DNA of 64,000 bases, from the NCBI RefSeq assembly GCF_000732725.1, contig NZ_JPNB01000001.1, forward strand, positions 1,178,001 to 1,242,000. The letters are read 5' to 3'. Origin of the DNA: Kineothrix alysoides. GTDB taxonomy: Bacteria; Bacillota; Clostridia; Lachnospirales; Lachnospiraceae. Of the stretch, positions 22,761 to 32,200 are shown one piece after another. The first letter of the stretch is position 1, and each line of letters opens with the position of its first letter. A program made the position numbers and the translations under genes. The notes under the pieces are model-generated. The model was not told where the DNA came from and did not search any database. It worked only from the letters and a program-made list of their open reading frames with translations.

Positions 22761-22800
22761 GATATTTTGAGTCCGCCAAAGCGGACATGAGGTATAAAAA
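22761..22800 (+). repeat. Short 5'-leader element shared with 4125-4160, copy 2
   Basis: GATATTTTGAGTCCGC, a CAAA loop and GCGGACATGAGGTATAAAAA: the GTCCGC/GCGGAC hairpin places ATGAGGT as the ribosome site of the next gene. Confidence 0.5.
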
Positions 22801-24218
22801 TGAAGGAAAAAAGGAACAAGGTGAGAATTCAACTAAATAACCAGGGACTTTCTTTGGTGGAGCTCTTAGTTGCCATTATCATTCTGGCTATTATCGTAGT
22901 TCCGTTTCTTAATTCATTTGTTGTTTCATCGAGAGCCAATAGCAAGGCGGCATTGACCCACCGGGCAACAATAATAGCGCAGAACATTATGGAAGGTTTT
23001 AAGACAGATGATTTAGGGAAAGTCATCCGTCAATTCAGTTATCCGGAGAAAGGGTTTTCTATCATATCAAAGGATTTTCTGACGGACAGTACGGCAGGGA
23101 GCATATATGAAGCTACGGTGACCATAGGAGCAGATGGAGAAAATGAGTATATAAAGAGTGTTTTGGCTCAGGAAATTATGGATGCCAACCCTCACGATGA
23201 ACCGGATGAGATTAAGGAAAAGTTCCTGAATATGAATGGAGTGGGTGGAACGGTAAGAAGAAGCAGTATTTTTTCCGAAAATGATGGTGACAACTATGAG
23301 TTTATCTCACAGGAGGATGGAAAATATTGCTTTGTTATAAAAGGAATACAATTGCAGGGCAGAGGATTCGATGCCATGATTCAGGTCGACAGCAGCAGGT
23401 ATAGGGATGGCGGCCTTTTAAATGACGACTTAAAATACAATAATAAGAAGACAGTAAGATTAAATGGAACGGATACAAATAAAGATGCTATTTTCGTACA
23501 GAAGACAGATATGGATGAAGCTGCTTTGCATAACTTAAAGCTTACGAATCCCACATATACGGTGACGGAAGATAATGTGAAAAGAGAGATCATAATAACT
23601 GTCCGTAATGGTGGCAGTGCGGATAAGCCTATTCATCAGGTGAAAGTGAAGTATGTCTATACATTCCTTGAAAATAATACTGTTTATGGAGATGATAAAG
23701 AATACCTTATTTTCGATAATACGGAAACAGGAGAGAAGCTTCGTTCCATATATCTTTATTATCTTCCATGGTACAGCGCGCATATGGGAACATCTTCTAC
23801 GGATACGATTACGGTAAATAATGAAGGACTACCAATAGATATTTTTGTCATAAAGCAGGAAAAAGGAGAGACCTCTGATTTAAAAGATAATGAAATGAAT
23901 TATGCTATGACTCTGGACATAAAAAACAGCGCAGGTGGAGTTGCACATAAGTCTCTGAAGACAAATCTGGAAAACAATCTAGCCTCCCCTTATTTACCGG
24001 AAGGAATTTATTTACCCCCGCCTCATATTATATATCGGTTAAATGGAGCGATAGAAACAGATAAGTCTGTGCTGAAGCTGGCGGATGAAATTGTGGATAA
24101 ACAAGCAGAAGATAGAATTTATGATATTCTGATCAGTGTTTATGAGGAAGGAGCGGCGGATGCTCAATTTAAAGAGGAGGCCAGGCTGGCGCAGCTTGCC
24201 GGCGGACGTAATGATTAG
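22800..24218 (+). CDS. Large PilV-like minor prepilin
   Basis: 472 residues. Prepilin signal NNQG before LSLVELLVAIIILAIIVVPF, with Glu5 retained. A helix (ATIIAQNIMEGFKTDDLGKV) follows, as in PilV/GspI, then about 380 residues of beta-rich extracellular sequence with no recognised domain. It is about three times longer than usual minor pilins, so it may carry an adhesion or capping domain. The start is set by the ATGAGGT ribosome site in a hairpin just upstream. It overlaps the next gene by 8 bases, indicating translational coupling. Confidence 0.8.
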   Translation: MKEKRNKVRIQLNNQGLSLVELLVAIIILAIIVVPFLNSFVVSSRANSKAALTHRATIIAQNIMEGFKTDDLGKVIRQFSYPEKGFSIISKDFLTDSTAGSIYEATVTIGADGENEYIKSVLAQEIMDANPHDEPDEIKEKFLNMNGVGGTVRRSSIFSENDGDNYEFISQEDGKYCFVIKGIQLQGRGFDAMIQVDSSRYRDGGLLNDDLKYNNKKTVRLNGTDTNKDAIFVQKTDMDEAALHNLKLTNPTYTVTEDNVKREIIITVRNGGSADKPIHQVKVKYVYTFLENNTVYGDDKEYLIFDNTETGEKLRSIYLYYLPWYSAHMGTSSTDTITVNNEGLPIDIFVIKQEKGETSDLKDNEMNYAMTLDIKNSAGGVAHKSLKTNLENNLASPYLPEGIYLPPPHIIYRLNGAIETDKSVLKLADEIVDKQAEDRIYDILISVYEEGAADAQFKEEARLAQLAGGRND

Positions 24219-26466
24219 AAAAAAGAGTATAGCAAAGAACAATAAAGGTTCAGCAGTGGTTATGGTAATTATCGCAGTTGCTCTTGTAACTATTTTAGTG
24301 GCTATACTAATGATTATGTCCGCACTCAATCTGCAGATGAAGTATACGGAGCGAAAGGCGAAGAGAAACTTTTATACGGCAGAAATCGCGATGGAGCAAA
24401 TCCGTGCCGGTCTGGAAGGAGAGGTTTCTGCAGCATTGGAAACGGCGTATATGAGCATTCAGCCAACCTATGCCTCTTACACTCCGGTAGAAAGAGAGAC
24501 TAATTTTAAAAGCCGTTATGTTGCTTTGCTTAGAAAAGGCTTGAAGGATACTGTAGATGAGCGATATGCGCTGAATAGATTGGGTGCTTATTTGGATCCG
24601 GGCTACTTCGACTTGGGGGCCGGGGGCAACACAAAGCTGTCCTCTACAAGTGGATGTAAGCTGGAGGGACTAAACAGCGGTCTTGTTTTAAAGGGAGTAA
24701 AGATAGAATATACGGATGCAGAGGGATATCTTTCCATAGTAGAAACTGATTTCTGTCTGCTGATTCCCGATTTGAAGTTCTCGGAATATTCCTTGCTTCC
24801 CGACCTGTTCAGTTACTCTTTAATCGGAAGTAGAGGAATAACGGATAGTGCGGACTTAACGAAAGGGAAGATATCTATTGAAAACAATGTATATGCCGGA
24901 CCGGATGGAATCGTCTTGCAGAAAAACGCTGACTGGAGCTTCAATAAGCTTGAGCGGGTAGTTTGTAAAGGAACAACAAAACTGGAGGAGCTTTCAACGC
25001 TGAAAGTAGAATCCACCGGCACTAAGAGCACAAATTACTGGACAGATAATATTTTTCTGAACAGCGCTTCCGCCAGTTTTGACGGAAGAATCTATGTTGC
25101 GGACGATTTGACGCTGAAAGGTGAGAGCAGCAGGGCCTTTCTAAGCGGGGAATATTATGGATATGGCAATGGAACGGAATTGAATGCGGACGGAACGTTG
25201 AAGGATAATGGAGATAAATCCAGCGCTATTTTACTGAACGGGCTGAACAGTACTTTAGATATGAGCCAGCTTAGCGGGTTGTTTTTATCCGGCCGAGCCA
25301 GCCTTGGAACCGGAGGCACGGAGATAGATAAGCCGGAGACCGGGAATCCTCTTTTATCCGGAATTACAGTGGACGACAATGAAAATATACCTATGGGAGA
25401 GTCTATTGAAATTAAGAGCAATCAGATCGCATATCTTGCTCCGGCAGAATGCATAGGAGTTTTTGAGGGAACCGCTTTGATCGGTAAAAACCCCATGTCT
25501 GCACAGGATTACAGACAGCTTTTGACATATAAGCAGGATACAGCCAATTATCCGGGATTTGAGGAGGTGTCCTATCAGGTTCCAGTGGAAAGTCTCGGAA
25601 GGACATTGAATGATTATAATGCTGACAGCAGCTTAAAGTTCCGCAAAATATTCCAGAAGGCGGGAAACGAAGTGATTGTCTACTATTACCTTGTACTGGA
25701 TGAACAAAATGCTGGTATTTGGTTTAAGGACTATTATGCGGCACAGCAGAATAAGCTGGACACCTATATGAAGCGCTATATGAATGAAGTAAAGCTTAAC
25801 GACAAATTGTCACGGCTTATTTTAGGAGGAAATATCGTAACTTATGACGGAGATGAAATAAGCTTATATAATGACGATAAAATTCTGACTGCGGAAGAAT
25901 TAAACAAATTAAATGAAGAACAGCTTTCATACATGAAGACCTTTGCCGGACTTGGCTGTAAGCTGGTAGAAGATTATGATAACCTGAGCGCTGAAGAGAA
26001 AACAAGAGATATTTTTACAAATCTTGTAATGGAATCGGAGCTTCCGGTAATCGGTCAAGTGTATACGATGGATATAGCGGAAGGAAGCTCCTTCATATGC
26101 GGAGCGGTTACTTCGGGAGACTATGTATATGGAAAGACACAGCATGATGCAGGTATGTGTTTGATTGTAGCAGGAGGAGATGTGACGGTTTCGTATAATT
26201 TCACAGGGTTGATTCTTGCGAAAGGCACTATAAGAATAGATAATTCAGCGGGTGCTGTAACGATAAAAGGGAACAGAGAAAACTTAATAAAGATGCTCCA
26301 GCACCCGATTAATCCGGAAGGGGACACGATTATAAAGACTTATTTCAAATCGGGAGAGGAATATATCCTGGAAGGAACCAGTTTGCAGGCAAAAGATACA
26401 AACAGTTCCGATAAGTATATTAATATAACGGATTATGTACAGTTTGCTAATTGGAAAAAGGAATAG
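24211..26466 (+). CDS. PilX/GspK-like membrane-anchored pilus protein
   Basis: 751 residues from ATG 24211, which lies inside the end of the previous gene. A basic leader ends NNKG, followed by SAVVMVIIAVALVTILVAIL; residue 5 after Gly is Met, not Glu, a trait of GspK and some PilX-type tip subunits. A helix with FYTAEIAMEQIRAG follows, the typical PilX signature (TAExAxEQ). The remaining 650 residues are extracellular, with a beta-helix-like middle (SILLNGLNSTLDMSQLSGLF-type repeats). Upstream ATGs exist in frame but would put a long non-family stretch before the leader. Confidence 0.8.
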   Translation: MIRKKSIAKNNKGSAVVMVIIAVALVTILVAILMIMSALNLQMKYTERKAKRNFYTAEIAMEQIRAGLEGEVSAALETAYMSIQPTYASYTPVERETNFKSRYVALLRKGLKDTVDERYALNRLGAYLDPGYFDLGAGGNTKLSSTSGCKLEGLNSGLVLKGVKIEYTDAEGYLSIVETDFCLLIPDLKFSEYSLLPDLFSYSLIGSRGITDSADLTKGKISIENNVYAGPDGIVLQKNADWSFNKLERVVCKGTTKLEELSTLKVESTGTKSTNYWTDNIFLNSASASFDGRIYVADDLTLKGESSRAFLSGEYYGYGNGTELNADGTLKDNGDKSSAILLNGLNSTLDMSQLSGLFLSGRASLGTGGTEIDKPETGNPLLSGITVDDNENIPMGESIEIKSNQIAYLAPAECIGVFEGTALIGKNPMSAQDYRQLLTYKQDTANYPGFEEVSYQVPVESLGRTLNDYNADSSLKFRKIFQKAGNEVIVYYYLVLDEQNAGIWFKDYYAAQQNKLDTYMKRYMNEVKLNDKLSRLILGGNIVTYDGDEISLYNDDKILTAEELNKLNEEQLSYMKTFAGLGCKLVEDYDNLSAEEKTRDIFTNLVMESELPVIGQVYTMDIAEGSSFICGAVTSGDYVYGKTQHDAGMCLIVAGGDVTVSYNFTGLILAKGTIRIDNSAGAVTIKGNRENLIKMLQHPINPEGDTIIKTYFKSGEEYILEGTSLQAKDTNSSDKYINITDYVQFANWKKE

Positions 26467-26481
26467 CAGGGGGGAAGAGCA

Positions 26482-26976
26482 TTGCATGAAAACAAAGGGT
26501 TCTCACTGATAGAGATACTGGTAGTGATGGCAATTATCTCGATTCTTACAGTGACAGCTGCGGTCGGAATCCAATCGCTGGGAAATCGTCAGGTAACCAG
26601 GTGTATTGATAGTATAGAAACATATTTAGGGAAGACCAAGGTGGCGGCACTGGCCAAAAACAACAAATCATACATAGAAATATATCAGACGGCGGATGGC
26701 TGCATTATCGATTCTTATGTGAGCGATCATCTGGATAAATCGGAGAAAATATGTAATTCGGACATTGAAATAAGCTACTATAAAAGTGGGGGTATAAGGA
26801 CAGTGCTGACGGAAACGGAAAGATTGAAAATATCTTTTAAAAGAGATTCGGGTGCGCTGATGTCCTTGGAGGGAGAGCCCGATACTGTTTTCTGTCAAAA
26901 GATAGAAGTGGAAAAGGGGACTATAACAAAAACCATCGTTCTTGTTGAAGCAACAGGAAAATTCTATGTAGAGTAG
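26482..26976 (+). CDS. GspH/FimT-like minor prepilin
   Basis: 164 residues with TTG start at 26482, preceded by GGGGGGAAG. Leader (M)HENKG, cleavage before FSLIEILVVMAIISILTVTA with Glu5. The C-terminal domain is short and beta-rich (CIDSIETYLGKTKVAALAKN), like GspH/FimT. It lies 15 bases after the PilX-like gene and 20 before the PilW-like gene. Likely part of the priming complex at the pilus tip. Confidence 0.85.
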   Translation: MHENKGFSLIEILVVMAIISILTVTAAVGIQSLGNRQVTRCIDSIETYLGKTKVAALAKNNKSYIEIYQTADGCIIDSYVSDHLDKSEKICNSDIEISYYKSGGIRTVLTETERLKISFKRDSGALMSLEGEPDTVFCQKIEVEKGTITKTIVLVEATGKFYVE

Positions 26977-26996
26977 GGAAAGGATGTAAGGAAGTA

Positions 26997-29249
26997 ATGG
27001 GAAAGAAAAATAATACCGGCGTAACGCTTGTGGAATTATTAATATCTATTGCAATTTTGAGTATTGTAGGAATTGCAGTATTCGGCTTTATCGTTACTTC
27101 ATCCAAGGTATACGGCAAAGAGGTGACTGAGACCGATTTGCAGTACGAAGCCCAGCTCGTAATAAACCAATTACAGGATATGCTTATCGACGCGACCGAC
27201 AGTGTTGTTTATAAGGTGACTTTTGATGACGGCACGGTGTTGGAAGTCACAGACGAAGAAGGTATAGATGAAGACAAGATACATGAGAAGAATATGTACA
27301 TATATAATGAGAAGGAATATTACCAAATCACATGGGACAAGAGTGAGGAAAGAATTTACTATACCAAATATATAAAAGGTACTGATTGGGAAGTAGATTC
27401 AAATGCTAATCATGTCCGTATGGCAGATTATGTGAGTAATTTCCGGGCAGATATCTCCAGGCTGAAAGAAGATAGCAGTGTTGGATTTGACTTTCTTTTT
27501 TCTATAAATGATGTCGATTATTTTACTGCGCACAATATTACGCTGCGCAACCGGTCGGCAAGCGGAGCGGACAGCGATGGAAGCATTATCGTAAAAGAAG
27601 CGGCACAGGATAAAATTACAATTACCCCGGCGGCATTTGTATTATGGCCGGGAGATGGCGTGCACTTTACCCATAGTATTACCTCCGATAACGGGGGGTA
27701 TCCGAGTCAGGATGCGGATTGGGACTTGATAGCTGACTCTGCCCCGGCTGAAAAGACAGTGCTGAAAGGAGACGGAACATTGGAAGTGGATGCAGAAGAG
27801 ACCAATTCCAGATTAACCGTTCGTGTTACGGCAAGATATGGTAAGGAAAATGAGGACGGCAGTATAAACAAACCTTCTAAATCCGCGGAAGTTGGTGTTA
27901 AGCAGGTGACGGGTGTCGGCGTTGCCCTTACGGAGGGAGGAAGCTATACAGGATTGGGAATACAGCGCCTGATTGCAGGCAGTACTATGAAATTTACTGT
28001 AAACTCTATTGCAGGAAATATTTTTGTTGTGCCCGCTGATCTGGGAGCGGGAACAATCAAATGGTATATGGAAAAGGGCGGAGAATACGCTTCGGTAGAT
28101 GAGAAGGGTATGGTAAGCATAAGCGATTCCGCTCCGGTAGATACGGTTATTCAGGTTAAGGCAGGATTTAACCGGATAGGAAGAGAATGGGCTTACGGCT
28201 ACAGCAATGAGTATACAGTAGTAAGACTGAAAGAAAGAGGCGTTATTTATGTAGATGACGATTACAAGGATTATATTGCCCCCGATGAAGAGGTATGGTG
28301 GCCGGAGCAGCAGAAGGTAAATATTGACTGGTCCAAAATACCGGCAGAGCTTAAGACTTTCGACGGCGCAGCTCTAAGACCGCCATATAGCACGATATGG
28401 CTCATTTCGGTGGATGGCAGTAAAGAAGAAGACAACGATACAAAGGGCATGCAGGTGTTACCTTATAATGTTAATACACAAAATGAATATATGATACTGG
28501 ACACGATCAGATCAATGGGCTGGAATAATAATGTTAAAATCGTAAAAATTACACTTGTTATATACAATACCCAGATAGGATGGTGGACGCAGGGGGAGGT
28601 ATTTAGAAGTAATACGCTGACCTGGAATATACCAAAAGCACATTATCTATATTCTTATACGAAGGAAGGCCCGTATATAGATGAATTATCTGCGTTTATT
28701 ACGAATGAAACTCCGGAAGCACATATATATTATCGTATTTATGGATATGCAAGCAATGAAATAAGAGACTGGGAGTACTTTGATAATCCGTCTGGCGGCT
28801 GGTATCAGGTAACAAACCAGGATTACTATACCAAATATTCTGAAGAAAAGCATAAAGAAAAGATATTAAAAACAGTTCCCGAGGATAAGATGATATATTT
28901 TCAACCGAAAAACACGGTATTCTCTGGATACTCGGTAATCAATCACAGAATATGGTCTGATTATGAAAATACAAAAATAACCGTTAATTTCAATAAGGCT
29001 AATATATACGCATCGGGAACGGATAAAACAGGATATTACGTACCTCTTCCGGGAACAGAAGCTTATAGGAACAGCGGCTATCTATACGGTGATTGCAGCT
29101 TTGTAATTACTGCGAAAAAAACAGTTAAAGGAAGTATTTATTATAAGCTGGAAGTAACAGATAAGAGTGGAAAAGAAGAAAAGAAAGCGATTGGATATTA
29201 CAAGAGCGGTAATGACAAATGGAGTTCGGAAGAGCCTTATAAAGATTAA
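26997..29249 (+). CDS. Very large PilW-like minor prepilin with Ig-like domains
   Basis: 750 residues. Leader MGKKNNTG, cleavage before VTLVELLISIAILSIVGIAV with Glu5. The first 190 residues follow the PilW/GspJ pattern (LQYEAQLVINQLQDMLIDAT). After that come two Ig-like or Big-type segments (about 205-420: KITITPAAFVLWPGDGVHFT, VGVKQVTGVGVALTEGGSYT) and a C-terminal domain rich in Trp and Tyr. PilW proteins are usually 200-350 residues, so the extra 400 are likely a tip adhesin module. It lies 20 bases after the previous gene and 23 before the DUF5057 gene. Confidence 0.8.
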   Translation: MGKKNNTGVTLVELLISIAILSIVGIAVFGFIVTSSKVYGKEVTETDLQYEAQLVINQLQDMLIDATDSVVYKVTFDDGTVLEVTDEEGIDEDKIHEKNMYIYNEKEYYQITWDKSEERIYYTKYIKGTDWEVDSNANHVRMADYVSNFRADISRLKEDSSVGFDFLFSINDVDYFTAHNITLRNRSASGADSDGSIIVKEAAQDKITITPAAFVLWPGDGVHFTHSITSDNGGYPSQDADWDLIADSAPAEKTVLKGDGTLEVDAEETNSRLTVRVTARYGKENEDGSINKPSKSAEVGVKQVTGVGVALTEGGSYTGLGIQRLIAGSTMKFTVNSIAGNIFVVPADLGAGTIKWYMEKGGEYASVDEKGMVSISDSAPVDTVIQVKAGFNRIGREWAYGYSNEYTVVRLKERGVIYVDDDYKDYIAPDEEVWWPEQQKVNIDWSKIPAELKTFDGAALRPPYSTIWLISVDGSKEEDNDTKGMQVLPYNVNTQNEYMILDTIRSMGWNNNVKIVKITLVIYNTQIGWWTQGEVFRSNTLTWNIPKAHYLYSYTKEGPYIDELSAFITNETPEAHIYYRIYGYASNEIRDWEYFDNPSGGWYQVTNQDYYTKYSEEKHKEKILKTVPEDKMIYFQPKNTVFSGYSVINHRIWSDYENTKITVNFNKANIYASGTDKTGYYVPLPGTEAYRNSGYLYGDCSFVITAKKTVKGSIYYKLEVTDKSGKEEKKAIGYYKSGNDKWSSEEPYKD

Positions 29250-29272
29250 ATGTAAGAGGGGGAAGATAGGAA

Positions 29273-32200
29273 ATGAAAAGGAGAAGAAAGATTAGGATTT
29301 TAATTACCGGTATTCTCATAATAAGCCTTGGTCTTCCCTCCGCGGCATCCTTATATGCGAGGGAGACCTTAAACGGAATAAGCGAGAAGCGGGAATTGAT
29401 TGCCTCAAGGGAGGATAGCACATACAAAATATTGGAGATTGTACCGGATAAAAGTGTTTCACGGGCCGGCTTCTATTTCGCAGGGCAGGAGCCATTTAGC
29501 ATTTATGGTGAAGATGGAGAAATACTATTTGATTCATGGGAAGATGACGGGCAAAGTATCAGACCTTGGCAAAGCGTATTGGAGCTTTTTCCCAGTGAAG
29601 AGGAAAGACACGACTATTTAAATCTTTTGTATGATAGAATAAAGGCTGATGACAGAATTAAAGGCTTAGTGGAAAAAGAAGAGCAGAATAATCCGGAGCA
29701 ATCACCCATCACTTATATGGAATATAAGGAAGTTTCAGAAGAAGAGTATGAAAAAGAACCGGATAAATATCAAAAATATGAAGTGGCAGCGGGCGAGAAA
29801 CTCGGATATTTTAACCGTGTGGACTCAGAAGATTATACTGGCAAGCGTTATGATGTACAGTTTGTATATGACGGAGAAATGCAGGCCGATAGTGCCGGGA
29901 GCTTTTACCGGGTAACAGAAGAAGCACAAAAAATAGACGTATGGGATACTTCATGGGATTTTTGGGAGAATGGAGATGTATATGTATCTAATTCTGACGG
30001 AAGTTATAGCTACGCAGGCAAGTTAAAAGATATTAGGGAGGCATCCGAACAGGATACCGGTGCTGGATTGGGAACCGGGGAAACAGAAGAGGAAGGAACG
30101 GAAGCTTTGGAACCGGAGAATTCGGAGCTAGAGCCCTCGGAATCAGGAAATCCAGAATCGAAGCCCCCGGAATCAGGAAGTTCAGAATCGAAGGCTCCGG
30201 AATCAGGAAGTTCAGAATCGAAGGCTCCGGAATCAGGAAATCCAGAATCGAAGCCCCTGGAATCCGGAAGTACGGAATCGAAGGCCCCGGAATCGGGAAA
30301 CCAGGAACCGAAGAGTCCGGAATCAGGAAACCCTGAACCGGAGAATACCGGATCGGGAAATGTGCAAGGGGAAACGGTTAATACAGAATGGAAGTTATAT
30401 TCTGCGCCGGTTACAGAGCATCAGGATATACAAGATACTCCCGTTGCACTTGAGGAACCGGAGGAAGATAATATTCTTAATGAACCGGCAGCAGGGGAAG
30501 AAACGGAATATTGGTACTTAAAGTTCGAGAAAATAGAATATGAAGAACTGGAAGCAGATAAACAATATTATAGAGCAGGACATTATGAGGAATCTGAGGA
30601 AGGAGCATGGTTATTTAAGCTTATGACGGTTGATAGTCCTTATTTGGACACTGTTTTATTTGGAGACACTGTTATTTATTATGAAGGCGGTTTTATAAAT
30701 AACGAGTGGTTTAAGCGTTATGCCTATGATATGGAGGAGGATATTTTAGATTCCTTCCAGACAAAAGTCACTGTGATGACTATTGACAAATTAAATAACT
30801 GGATGTCAGAAGGGCATTCCTATGAAGAATTTGATTTTATATTGATTCAAGATGGTTCTTTTGTGAGTGAGGATGGAGAGTTAAAAGGCGGATTTATTGA
30901 TGGGGCCGATTTTGATAAAGAGAATGCAGAGCGGTTATTTTCGGATATTATATCTCACAAGATTCCTGCTGTAGTAGATTCGTCCATTGTATTTGCGAAA
31001 GATACGTCAGCAGAAGAAGTAAATATGGTGTTGAATCAGCCTATGAACAGGGACAAGCCATACCTGTGGAAGCTGGCAGCTTTATTGATGCAGGAGTCGC
31101 CGGACAAATTCATGCCACAGGACGCATCTGTTGCATTCAATTTTAATATGATTGATTCGGCAACCTGGCAATCGATAGAGGGACTGGAAGGCTTTGTAGC
31201 GGATAAGGATAAGAGCTATGTTAATAGAAATATTTACGTATGCTATGAAAAGTCATTTATAAATGAAGGGTTCGACCGTGTGATATGGAATGATTCTTCT
31301 CTCGGCCAGGAAAAAGTAAACGCAAATATGGAAGGTTTTGACGATGTTTTGCTTGAAATAGAGAACGAGAATATGTATCGGGAGGCTGAGGCTTCCTGGG
31401 TTGGAGAACCGCTTTCTACGGATATTTGTGAATCTGCCGTGTTGCGGTATATCATAAATTATGAATATCAGCGTGCCGTTTATTTAAAATCGAGTTTAAA
31501 TATATTGGATATAGAGCCAACCATACCGGATAAGAATTCCTATCCGCTGACTGCCGGCGATGTTATGAAATGGATTGCGAAGGATAGTCCTATAACTATA
31601 GATAATATTAAGATTACAACGATGACCGTATCTGAATTCATAGGAAAGACGGAAGACTTAAATGCGAATTATGATATGATTTATATAGGGACCGATACGG
31701 ACAAATTGAATATGCAGAATGAAAGGACAATATTTAATGACAGTTCTATGACTGGTCTGGTCTATTTCCATGCCGGAGACTATCGTTATTCGGATGCAAG
31801 GCTTGGCGGCTTGCTGCAAAGGGATTATTACAGTCCTACAAAGCTATACGAGTGGGTAAAGGTTCGCTATAGCGGCCTGGATTTAACGAAGGAAAAGCTT
31901 CAGGCTCTAAACTCCTATGCCGATGCCTCCTACCCGATTGTATTATCTGAAAATTTTTATACACAGGATTCCGAGGGTGAGACGATTATTAATGAGTCAT
32001 ATATAGATAACTCTTCATACATGTATGAATTCTCCAATGAAATGCTGAAAAAAAATAAAAAAAATGTATTTTCTAAAAAGATATTGGATGGGGCATCAGA
32101 AGGTGGAAAGGCGGGAATTAAGCTGTTTTCATTTTATATCAACAGACCTAAACTGAAATTAATTGATACGAGAGTTAAGTGTGATTATATAAGTCCAAAT

